A stretch of 5,909 nucleotides of DNA, taken from contig JAPUHZ010000390.1 in NCBI GenBank assembly GCA_027297485.1, forward strand, positions 1 to 5,909, written 5' to 3'. A program made the position numbers and the translations under genes. Every line of letters starts with the position of its first letter. Positions within the stretch are counted from its first letter, which is position 1. Under the pieces are notes generated by a model. That model worked only from the letters and a program-made list of their open reading frames with translations. It made no database searches and was not told where the DNA came from. Shown here piece by piece: positions 1 through 5,648 of this stretch. This DNA is from Deltaproteobacteria bacterium (lineage in GTDB: Bacteria > Desulfobacterota_B > Binatia > UBA9968).

Positions 1-92
1 TTTTAGGAGCCAGTCTAGCCTATGTTCATAAGCCCCAAGAGGCTTCCAGAGATAAGACTGGACATCTGCCCCCCGATTGGGGTAAGAGGGTT
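1..92. other. Sequence beyond the transposase relic, possible IS end
   Basis: No gene is visible here. A small perfect hairpin, CCCC-GATT-GGGG, lies at 71-82, just past the transposase reading frame, where the terminal non-coding part of the original insertion sequence would be expected. No second copy of this stretch occurs in the window, so the IS boundary cannot be fixed. Confidence 0.3.
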
Positions 93-390
93 TTAAATCA
101 ACTGGCTATCCCTCGATCTCCCTCGGGACGGTGAGTTTATCGAACCGTAGGAAGGGTCAAAGGTGATCTCTCTTTTTCTGGTTCTTGCCCGGAGGTGCGT
201 GGGATTCTTCCCAGAGGCCTAAATGTTGAAGAATTTTTTTAATCATATCAGGCTGGTCAATAAAGCTGATAATCCTTATTTCCCCATGGCATTTCGGGCT
301 GGTAAGGGGATCTGTCTCATAGACTTTTCTAATGAAGTAAGACCAGCGCTTTGTTGACCTTGGAGTCCTCGGTGGTTGAACTGCAAAAGA
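93..390 (-). pseudogene. 3' remnant of an IS91-like (Y2-type) transposase, frameshifted
   Basis: Only the C-terminal part of a transposase is present. Read on the minus strand, the segment with RW-x-FIRKVYETDPL, then SPKCHGEIRIISFID, then KKILQHLGLWEE matches the conserved tail of the large IS91-like transposase group, where the zinc ribbon normally reads CPKC and the chain ends shortly after a HLGLW motif. Three signs point to decay. The catalytic N-terminal part is absent. The first ribbon cysteine is serine. The frame stops at 159-157 in an improbable tail, whereas a shift near the A-rich run at about 171-180 gives REITFDPSYGS..., which resembles the family's usual ending and runs to a TAA at 95-93. 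The left limit is set by that second stop; the right limit (about 385-390) is where family resemblance fades, although the frame stays open to 444. The relic cannot encode a working transposase. Family assignment is from remembered consensus, not a search. Confidence 0.75.
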
Positions 391-1244
391 AAATTCGTGC
401 TCTCTGGAACCGAAGCCATAGCCCTGCTTTGATGCCAAGGTCACGCTATCGAGTGTACGCTATCAATAATGCGCTCGGCCGCTCCAGCACGTACTTTAAC
501 TTCGGCTTTTGGCGAGATCATCCGAAAGATGCAGATCATGCTTCAGAAGCGCTGGCAGCTCTCTTAGGAGAGACTGCATCACTTAGCTCCGAGGATCAGG
601 TGTTAGATGTGGGCTTTGGGTTCGCCGATCAGGATATTTTTTGGCGCCACCGCTTTTCGCCGAAAAAGATTTACGGTATAGACTTATGCCTCCACCAAGT
701 TTCCAAGGCCCAAAACCGCGTGAGGCAGCTGGGACTCTGCGACAAAATTATTCCTATAGATGGAAGTGCCACTCAAATACCCTTTCGTGACAACTCCTTT
801 GATTCAATCATGGCATTAGAGTGTGCCTTTCATTTTAATAAGCGCGATGACTTCTTTAGGGAAGCTTTTAGGGTCCTAAAACCTGGCGGACGATTGACGT
901 TGACGGATGTGATAGGTTTAGAAAAGAACTTGTCCATAGGGAGTCGTTTGAGTCAATGGAACGTTCGGCGTATGTGGGATATTCCAAAATACAACCTCTA
1001 TCCGCGCAACCTTTATGTGAAAAAACTCGCCTGGGCAGGATTTCGCCTGGTAGAGGTGCAGTCAATATTTGAGCACGTCATTCCTCCACTCTTGGAGTAT
1101 GCAAGAGGCCGACTTAAAGAGAAGGACTTAACTGAGAGAATGGATCCTATTGTTAACATCGAGATGAGAATCGGCCTTTGGCTCCTGAAGTTTTTTAAGA
1201 TTCCCAGTTCATTCGATTATGTCTTAGCTCGCGCGGTCAAATAG
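372..1244 (+). CDS. Class I SAM-dependent methyltransferase
   Basis: This protein of about 290 residues has a Rossmann-type methyltransferase domain. Counting from the GTG at 372, SAM motif I VLDVGFGFADQD is at about 77-88, the acidic residue closing strand 2 is in YGIDLC (about 101-106), the DGSATQIPFRDNSFD motif is at about 130-144, and RVLKPGGRLTLTDV is at about 167-180. A YFNFGFW motif ahead of the domain (about 41-47) is typical of the branch that includes small-molecule O-, N- and C-methyltransferases of polyketide, terpenoid and glycine-betaine type. The substrate cannot be told. The product has no signal peptide and should be cytoplasmic. The start is uncertain. I chose GTG 372 because GGAG lies 6 bases upstream (362-365); TTG at 351 or 354 and ATG at 432 are alternatives without a clear ribosome site. 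The 5' end overlaps the transposase relic on the other strand, so the N-terminus may be shortened or altered. Confidence 0.85.
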   Translation: MVELQKKIRALWNRSHSPALMPRSRYRVYAINNALGRSSTYFNFGFWRDHPKDADHASEALAALLGETASLSSEDQVLDVGFGFADQDIFWRHRFSPKKIYGIDLCLHQVSKAQNRVRQLGLCDKIIPIDGSATQIPFRDNSFDSIMALECAFHFNKRDDFFREAFRVLKPGGRLTLTDVIGLEKNLSIGSRLSQWNVRRMWDIPKYNLYPRNLYVKKLAWAGFRLVEVQSIFEHVIPPLLEYARGRLKEKDLTERMDPIVNIEMRIGLWLLKFFKIPSSFDYVLARAVK

Positions 1245-1605
1245 ATAACCCTCATGGAGTTATTTCTTTGTCATCCAGGAACGGGCTACGTTCTATTATC
1301 TGCAGGAAAAGAAAAATGATAGGAAATTCCTTTTGAAGCATGATCACCAAGACTGACAAATTCTCCGCGCGACCACATTCTAGACCGCATCCGAAGACCC
1401 AAGCGGCTGCCGGGTAGAGCTGAACTGCCCCCGGATTGCTGCTTTGGCGTGGACAATATCCGATAACGAGCAGTTATGTCAATTCGACTGACAGGACCTG
1501 TAGGCTCGCTTATTCCCCAGCACAGCGGACCTTCAGGGACGCAACTAAACGACGCTTTAATTGCGTCTCATAGGATACCGGTGCAAGAAAGAAAATTTTA
1601 TCATT
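1245..1605. other. Intergenic spacer between convergent methyltransferase and TPR genes
   Basis: No convincing gene was found on either strand. Just past the methyltransferase stop is a weak bulged hairpin (TAAC-CC-TC / GA-GTTA, 1246-1262) followed by TTTCTTT, at best a poor terminator. Nearer the TPR stop lies a GACGC-based pair of alternative stem-loops (1538-1567). A short plus-strand frame from 1476 runs into the antisense of the TPR gene and has no ribosome site or family resemblance. Confidence 0.5.
1538..1567. repeat. Two competing stem-loops downstream of the TPR gene
   Basis: GACGCAA at 1538-1544 pairs perfectly with TTGCGTC at 1561-1567. GACGC at 1551-1555 could instead pair with GCGTC at 1563-1567, with a 7-base loop. 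The site lies about 40-70 bases past the stop of the minus-strand TPR gene. No U-run follows in that direction, so a standard intrinsic terminator is unlikely; it may protect the mRNA end or be chance. Confidence 0.3.
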
Positions 1606-2361
1606 TCAACGCGAGCGCTCGATTTCTTGACTCAACTCAGAGGCCAGGGCGGGATCGAGGTCGCGTAATGTAGCACAGCGTGCCTCAGCTTCCTCGCGCT
1701 TCCCCTGGGCCAGATGAGCGAGAGCGAGGTTGAAATGCGCCCGTGAGTTCTCCGGCTGCAGGCGTACGACACAGTGAAACACCTCGCAGGCCGCATCGTA
1801 CTTGGCAAGCTCATAAAGCGCCATACCGAAATGAAAGTGCGTCTCAGGATCTTCAGGCAGCAACTTCATGGCTTGACCTAAGGCTTCGACCGCCTCGGTG
1901 TAATCGGCACACCCGAAGTAAGCGAATCCCAGGGCTCTGTAAGCTTGACCTTGTTGCGGGTCGTAACGGACTGCCTCCCGCAACGGCGCCACGGCCTGCT
2001 CGAACTCCTCCTGCTCCAGGTACGCCAGGCCGAGCTGCACGTGAGCTTCAACAAAGTCGGGCTGTACGCGGATCGCCTCCCGATAAGCAGCCAGGGCCTG
2101 CTCATGCTGCCCCAACCTGGCATGGGTAAAGCCCAGATTAGTTTGCGCCTGGACAAACGTGGGCTTCAGGCGGATTGCTTCTTGGTAGGCGGCCAGGGCT
2201 CGACCGTAGTCTCGCTGCCCGATGTAGGCGTTACCCAGGTTAAATTGGGCCTCTGCCGAATCCGGTTGATCCTTCAGTACCTCCTGAAAGGCCGTGATCG
2301 CCTCAACAAACCGCCCTTCTTGAAGAGAGCGAAAGCCGTTCACAAATTGAGACTGTGACAT
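1606..2361 (-). CDS. Tetratricopeptide (TPR) repeat protein, seven repeats
   Basis: The 251-residue product consists almost entirely of seven consecutive 34-residue TPR units, starting about every 34 residues from residue 2 to 239. Each shows the family pattern of a small or large hydrophobic pair in helix A (for example [30 protein letters not shown]), A and Y/F positions in helix B ([12 protein letters not shown]) and a proline near position 32. A short charged tail follows. There is no signal peptide, membrane segment or second domain, so it is most likely a cytoplasmic protein-binding scaffold; the partner is unknown. I chose ATG 2361-2359 because repeat 1 begins right after it. An upstream GTG at 2418 would add residues encoded by the palindromic repeat that precedes the gene, and ATG 2376 has no ribosome site. 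The ribosome site at 2361 is itself weak (GGCGAG). The gene lies 113 bases after the flavin oxidoreductase on the same strand, so co-transcription is possible but interrupted by the repeat. Confidence 0.9.
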   Translation of the reverse strand: MSQSQFVNGFRSLQEGRFVEAITAFQEVLKDQPDSAEAQFNLGNAYIGQRDYGRALAAYQEAIRLKPTFVQAQTNLGFTHARLGQHEQALAAYREAIRVQPDFVEAHVQLGLAYLEQEEFEQAVAPLREAVRYDPQQGQAYRALGFAYFGCADYTEAVEALGQAMKLLPEDPETHFHFGMALYELAKYDAACEVFHCVVRLQPENSRAHFNLALAHLAQGKREEAEARCATLRDLDPALASELSQEIERSR

Positions 2362-2400
2362 AATCACTCGCCGCATTCTGGCAAACGATGGACTTGATGA

Positions 2401-2470
2401 CAAGGGAAGAGTGGCCACTTCTCCCCTTTGGAAACCCCATCGGTTTTGTGCTTACGGCAAGCCACGGGTT
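2401..2470. repeat. Dispersed palindromic repeat, copy A
   Basis: The segment TTCTCCCCTTTGGAAACCCC and its continuation to about 2468 recur at 3963-4013. A 28-base identical core (2418/2419 to 2446) is followed by about 22 bases with scattered differences. Copy A carries an imperfect hairpin centred on TGGCCA (about 2411-2416), with arms CAAGGGAAGAG and CTTCTCCCCTTTG. Its right part (2451-2468) is a decayed version of the perfect palindrome in copy B. It sits between the oxidoreductase stop and the TPR start, which is typical of REP- or MITE-like intergenic elements. Confidence 0.8.
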
Positions 2471-2474
2471 CTTC

Positions 2475-3476
2475 TTATAATATAGGCATGACATGCCTGG
2501 TAAACAGCTCAACCGATCGGAGAGACTCGCTGAGGGACAGATCACCGAAGGCGAATTGCCCAATGAGATAGTTGGCCCCCGAATCTGAAAGCTGTGATCG
2601 TAGAAAGGTACCTACTGTCTCCGGCGTCCCGGCGATGCCCAAGCCGGCCTCGGTGAGCTGGTTGAAATCCGGTGGCCGGTTGTGTATCGGAGCACCTCCA
2701 CGCAGCTTGAACAGATGGTAAAAACTTCGGCGCCATTTCGGATAGGCCCGGCGCGCGATGTCGAGCGCCTCCTTGTCGCTATCGGCGAGAACGATGAAAC
2801 GGCCGAGCCCAATTTTGGGCATCCCGTGAGTATCTCCTCGGGTCTCACGCCAGACCTCACAATATCGATCGGCGAAGCCGCGTGTCTTATGGGCCGAGTC
2901 TAGGCTGACAATATTGAGACCCCGGCGAGCAGCCCGCTCCGCGCTCTCAGGGGAATGGACACCATACCAGAGCGGCGGATGCGGCTTTTGTAGCGGCTCA
3001 AGTTCCATCGGAACATTATCATAAGAGAAAAACTCGCCCTGAAAATTGAGCGTCCTTTCGGAGAGGCCTTGTAGGATCAGGTCGAGCGCCTCAGCATAAA
3101 TGCGCTGCGCCTCGGCAGGATTCTGTCCATAGAGTCCAATCTCGATGGGTGAGGAACCCCGGCCAAATCCGATCTCGAGACGTCCGCCGCTCATCTGATC
3201 GAGCATGCAGATCTCCTCGATCAAGCGAAGCGGGTGATGGAGCGGCAGCGCGTAGACCAGGGGCCCGAAACGAAGCCGCCGCGTACGCTGCGCTACGGCG
3301 GAAAGGAAGACGCTCGGCGACGGCGCCATGCCGAGCGGGGTCGAGTGATGCTCGGCGACATGGTACGCGTAGAAACCCGCCCGGTCATACGCCTCGATGA
3401 GCTTGAGGCGTTCCTCGTAATAATCTTTGAGCGCCAGACTGCTGCGGTCTAAATGGTCGAATACACCGAATTCCAT
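2475..3476 (-). CDS. LLM-class (luciferase-like) flavin-dependent oxidoreductase
   Basis: This is a complete 333-residue member of the bacterial luciferase-like monooxygenase superfamily, a TIM-barrel fold using reduced FMN or, in some branches, F420. Visible landmarks are MEFGVFDHLD at the start (first barrel strand), AEHHSTPLG at about 41-49, RLRFGPLVYALPLHHPLRLIEEI at about 67-89, LDQMSGGRLEIGFGRGSSP at about 92-110 (the family's most conserved stretch), PLQKPHPPLWYG in the middle and GQFAFGDL near the end. Length and both termini look normal. The oxidised substrate cannot be inferred; relatives act on alkanes, aldehydes, sulfonates, aromatic compounds and others. Start ATG 3476-3474 matches the family's usual beginning, although no clear Shine-Dalgarno is visible. 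The TPR gene follows on the same strand after 113 bases; a functional link is unproven. It is visibly G+C-richer than the methyltransferase and the last gene. Confidence 0.93.
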   Translation of the reverse strand: MEFGVFDHLDRSSLALKDYYEERLKLIEAYDRAGFYAYHVAEHHSTPLGMAPSPSVFLSAVAQRTRRLRFGPLVYALPLHHPLRLIEEICMLDQMSGGRLEIGFGRGSSPIEIGLYGQNPAEAQRIYAEALDLILQGLSERTLNFQGEFFSYDNVPMELEPLQKPHPPLWYGVHSPESAERAARRGLNIVSLDSAHKTRGFADRYCEVWRETRGDTHGMPKIGLGRFIVLADSDKEALDIARRAYPKWRRSFYHLFKLRGGAPIHNRPPDFNQLTEAGLGIAGTPETVGTFLRSQLSDSGANYLIGQFAFGDLSLSESLRSVELFTRHVMPIL

Positions 3477-3586
3477 GTGGTTACCAAGTCGGACGAATTA
3501 TCGTGGAATGCTATCCGATGTGCGAGGATTTTTACAAGAAGGAGTGAAAGCTAAATATGACACGTGAAAGTGCAAAAGTAAACAGA

Positions 3587-3740
3587 CCGTTGAAAAATGC
3601 CCATCTGCCAATAGCCTACCGGATGTACGCATTTAAGATAATGGCGCCCTACCGCCTCTCTCCGACGCTCCTCCTAAGTACGCCTGCGCTTGTCGGTTCC
3701 TCGCGCGGCTTGCAACCCTGGATCAAAAGGTCTGCAAGCG
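3587..3740. repeat. Possible decayed dispersed inverted-repeat element
   Basis: The left part, GTTGAAAAATGCCCATCTGC (3589-3608), and the right part, CTCGCGCGGCTTGCAACC (about 3700-3718), resemble the two ends of a short inverted-repeat element that I recall from several environmental bacterial genomes (GAAAAATGCCCA... and its complement after ...CTTGCATCTGGGCA). Here the right end is strongly diverged and the two arms pair poorly. The assignment rests on memory of that consensus, and there is no second copy in the window. Confidence 0.25.
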
Positions 3741-3898
3741 GTTGCTAGGCTCTAAGGACCCACCAAAGCCCCTCGTCAGAACATGTTTTTAAGCGAATGA
3801 ACACCCAACATCTCGACCTCCCCGTAAAAAAATAGGATACGTGGCTTTGTTTTACCGGCGCCGGGAGGCTGACGGCTCACTAGACTAATCAAATTATA

Positions 3899-4014
3899 TC
3901 GACCACGGGGTTTGAAACCCCGAGGTCGACCAAAGGGAAGAGCTACGGGGAAAGAGCTACCGCTTCTCCCCTTTGGAAACCCCATCGGTTATGTGCCCGC
4001 GGCTAGCCGCGGGG
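3899..4014. repeat. Dispersed palindromic repeat, copy B (three hairpin modules)
   Basis: Three adjacent palindromic modules are visible. Module 1 (3899-3929) has 15-base arms around a single G with one mismatch, TCGACCACGGGGTTT against AAACCCCGAGGTCGA. Module 2 (about 3930-3977) pairs CCAAAGGG with CCCTTTGG and holds a direct repeat AAGAGCTAC (3938-3946 and 3952-3960). Module 3 (3996-4013) is a perfect 18-base palindrome, CCCGCGGCTAGCCGCGGG. Modules 2 and 3, with the linker between them, match copy A at 2401-2468. The size and internal symmetry suggest a non-autonomous MITE- or REP-like element lying just downstream of the cytochrome gene. Confidence 0.8.
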
Positions 4015-4058
4015 TATGCTAATATTCAAATCAAGGGATGGGTCGGGATCGATCGCTC

Positions 4059-4508
4059 TCACTTTTTCTTTTTCTTCTTCGCTCGGAAAGGCTTGTGACA
4101 GCCCTTGCAGCTAATGCCCTTGACTAAAATGGCTACCTTATCCCCATCTTTAGCCTTGGCCGATTCAGCCAGCATTTCCGCCACCTCATAATTTGACTTC
4201 GCCACCCGCGTGAAACGACCCCACTTCTCCCAGATCGCTGCCTTGGCCCTGGATTTTTCGGAAGTGCTTCCCTTAGGAAATAGGTTAGGCAACTTCTCCA
4301 TATTGGCGGCAATCACCCCCGCCTTTGCCTCGATCGTGGCAAAGTCCTTTGCCTTGATGGCCTTTTTGATTGCCTTGAAGGCCTTGCTGTTTGCCTTCAT
4401 GAGCGCACGTCTCTCTTTGATCACGTCCCCCTGAGAAAAAAGCTGGGAGGAGATGGACAGCGACAAGAGAGTAATGAGTCCCACCAGAAAGATTCTCCCG
4501 TTAGCCAT
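4059..4508 (-). CDS. Cytochrome c-prime family protein, secreted
   Basis: The 149-residue precursor has a positively charged start and a hydrophobic stretch FLVGLITLLSLSIS (about 7-20), with likely cleavage near LFS-QGD (after residue 25), giving a periplasmic protein of about 124 residues. The mature part shows the cytochrome c-prime four-helix pattern: DVIKERRALMKAN (helix 1), NMEKLPNLFPKGS and RAKAAIWEKW in the middle, then a last helix with the heme-attachment motif CKGCH (134-138) followed by FRAK. The two cysteines bind heme covalently and His138 is the proximal ligand. The known roles of this family are binding NO or CO and limiting nitrosative stress; electron transfer is less certain. 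ATG 4508 is favoured because AAGGAG lies just upstream at good spacing; a longer frame from 4541 adds residues before the signal peptide. One oddity is the six-lysine C-terminal tail directly after FRA. The gene stands alone, divergent from queE. Confidence 0.93.
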   Translation of the reverse strand: MANGRIFLVGLITLLSLSISSQLFSQGDVIKERRALMKANSKAFKAIKKAIKAKDFATIEAKAGVIAANMEKLPNLFPKGSTSEKSRAKAAIWEKWGRFTRVAKSNYEVAEMLAESAKAKDGDKVAILVKGISCKGCHKPFRAKKKKKK

Positions 4509-4608
4509 TTGCGTTCTCCTTTCTTTCCTTAAAGCTGCCAACCCGTTGTTTCGTTTTACTCAAACTGTCGACACCGAAACGTCAAACCCGCGGATCTGCG
4601 AGCCTGAT

Positions 4609-4651
4609 ATTATGACAGGGGCATATTTATCACCTTTTCCCTTACTGTCAA
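4609..4651 (-). promoter_or_regulatory. Candidate promoter region of the cytochrome c-prime gene
   Basis: On the minus strand a perfect TTGACA box (4651-4646) is followed after 16 bases by TAAATA (4629-4624), a mediocre -10. Slightly downstream is TGT-CATAAT (4617-4609), which fits an extended -10 with one mismatch. Either would give a leader of roughly 100 bases before the ATG at 4508. This is pattern matching only; the sigma factor is assumed to be of the housekeeping type. Confidence 0.35.
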
Positions 4652-4704
4652 TACCCAAAAAGGGGGGATAGCAACCTAGATGCGAGTGAAGGAGAGTGAG
4701 GCGA

Positions 4705-4776
4705 GGTTAATAATAGTGCGAGATCTGACTCCCCGTTCTATGAATCGCTTAGGAGTACAAAGATTCGGGTCAGATG
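4705..4776. repeat. REP-like inverted pair
   Basis: GTTAATAATAGTGCGAGATC runs into TGACTCCCC, and about 40 bases later CGGGTCAGAT follows in inverse orientation; ATCTGAC (4723-4729) pairs perfectly with GTCAGAT (4769-4775). The left arm resembles the AATGCAAGATCTGACCCC-type sequence I recall flanking REP-associated transposase genes in several environmental bacteria. No transposase is present here, so this would be an isolated, partly decayed copy. Confidence 0.35.
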
Positions 4777-4833
4777 GTATGGGGCAAATCAGGCTAACTT
4801 TCTTACGAGAGGACCCTTTGATAAGATCCTTTC

Positions 4834-5520
4834 ATGCGCATCGCTGAGATGTTTTACTCCATTCAGGGCGAGGGGAGACTTTTGGGAATGCCATCCGTCT
4901 TTATCCGTACTTCGGGATGCAATCTGCGCTGTGTCTGGTGCGATACGCCTTACACCTCATGGAAGCCAGAGGGTGACGAGCGGAGTCTAAGGCAAATCTT
5001 GGCGGAGGTGAAAAGCCACCCAAGCCGGCATGTGGTGATTACAGGAGGCGAGCCGCTGCTTGCGCAGAGTTTGGAAGAGTTAACCAGGCGGCTTAAGGAG
5101 AAAAAATATCACATCACCATAGAGACAGCAGCGACGATTTTTAAGCCGGTGCTTTGTGATCTCATTTCCATGAGCCCCAAGCTCTCAAACTCCACTCCGT
5201 GGAAACGGGAAAAAGGAAAGTTTGCCCGGATGCATGAGGGGCACAGGCTCAATTTTCCGGTGATTCAACAATTCATGGATAGGTATGATTATCAACTTAA
5301 GTTTGTGGTGGAACACAGACGGGATTTTGCCGAGATCCAAGAAATCCTGAAAAAGCTTAAAAAAGTTGACCCTGCCCGTGTCCTCATCATGGCGCAGGGT
5401 AGAACGAAAAGGGAGCTACGCGACAAGGCACCGTGGATTGTTGATCTCTGCAAAGCCTATGGCTTTGGCTACACCCCCCGCCTCCAGATCGAGCTCTACG
5501 GCAACCGGCGGGGGACGTAG
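4834..5520 (+). CDS. queE: 7-carboxy-7-deazaguanine synthase (radical SAM)
   Basis: This is a complete 228-residue QueE. The family's reaction rearranges 6-carboxy-5,6,7,8-tetrahydropterin to 7-carboxy-7-deazaguanine, with SAM and a [4Fe-4S] cluster plus Mg2+, on the route to preQ0 and queuosine. Seen in the sequence: RIAEMFYSIQGEG at the start (QGEG, 11-14, substrate side), the cluster motif C29-x3-C33-x2-C36, DTPYTSW just after it, VVITGGEPLL with the SAM-binding GGEP at 71-74, TIETA at 95-99, MSPKLSNSTP at 113-122, YDYQLKFVV and the family ending IELYGNRRGT. The start ATG is the conserved one, although no Shine-Dalgarno lies at normal distance (GAGAGGA ends about 20 bases upstream). queC, queD and queF are not next to it in this window. 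The product is cytoplasmic and nothing looks damaged. Confidence 0.95.
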   Translation: MRIAEMFYSIQGEGRLLGMPSVFIRTSGCNLRCVWCDTPYTSWKPEGDERSLRQILAEVKSHPSRHVVITGGEPLLAQSLEELTRRLKEKKYHITIETAATIFKPVLCDLISMSPKLSNSTPWKREKGKFARMHEGHRLNFPVIQQFMDRYDYQLKFVVEHRRDFAEIQEILKKLKKVDPARVLIMAQGRTKRELRDKAPWIVDLCKAYGFGYTPRLQIELYGNRRGT

Positions 5521-5648
5521 GATGAGCCAAAAGTGGACTTGACTCTCCCAAACAATATTGGTTCTTAAAATTCCCTCTACTGGCACCCTCCTCCTCGACC
5601 ACAACCTAAGGAGGTGAGCACACGATCGCCGTACAAGGCAGGTCCAAG
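5521..5648 (+). other. Spacer between queE and the last gene, with an unusually strong Shine-Dalgarno
   Basis: TTGACT at 5539-5544 could be a -35 box, but no good -10 follows at 16-18 bases, so a promoter is doubtful. TAAGGAGGTGA at 5607-5617 matches the full complement of the conserved 16S rRNA 3' end. No ATG, GTG or TTG begins 5-12 bases after it; ATC (5625) and ACG (5622) are the only nearby codons in the frame of the downstream gene. Confidence 0.6.

Larger units (their letters stand above)
3477..4058. other. Long repeat-bearing intergenic region
   Basis: About 580 bases lie between the starts of the oxidoreductase and the end of the cytochrome gene, and I see no gene in them. From left to right they hold the unassigned upstream region of the oxidoreductase, a possible decayed dispersed element (about 3587-3740), a perfect CCGGCGCCGG palindrome at 3855-3864, and copy B of the palindromic repeat (3899-4014). 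No strong promoter pair or U-tailed terminator could be assigned. Confidence 0.6.
4509..4833. other. Divergent spacer between the cytochrome gene and queE
   Basis: No gene was found in these 325 bases. The part nearest the cytochrome has its ribosome site and promoter-like sequences. The part nearer queE holds a REP-like pair of inverted arms (4723-4729 and 4769-4775). Both flanking genes read outward, so promoters for both must lie here or, for queE, within this spacer only. Confidence 0.5.

Noticed and set aside
1476..1673. A 65-codon plus-strand frame across the spacer and the TPR 3' end
   Set aside because: It has no ribosome site and no family resemblance, and it overlaps a well-supported gene on the other strand.
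1743..2358. Long plus-strand frames opposite the TPR gene
   Set aside because: They are antisense shadows caused by the repeated, G+C-rich TPR codons; the minus-strand frame has the clear seven-repeat structure.
2484..2498. AGGCATG-A-CATGCCT palindrome
   Set aside because: It is inside the last codons of the oxidoreductase (coding for RHVMP), so it is probably coincidental; there is no U-run for a terminator.
3557..3748. A 63-codon plus-strand frame with AAGGAG 12 bases upstream
   Set aside because: The spacing is too long, the product resembles no family and is largely the translation of repeat-like DNA (3587-3740). It was not called a gene.
3776..3985. A minus-strand frame beginning MGFPKGRSG
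   Set aside because: Its start is encoded by repeat copy B, and the same MGFPKGRSG beginning appears from copy A (frame through 2303-2563). It is a repeat artefact, not a gene.
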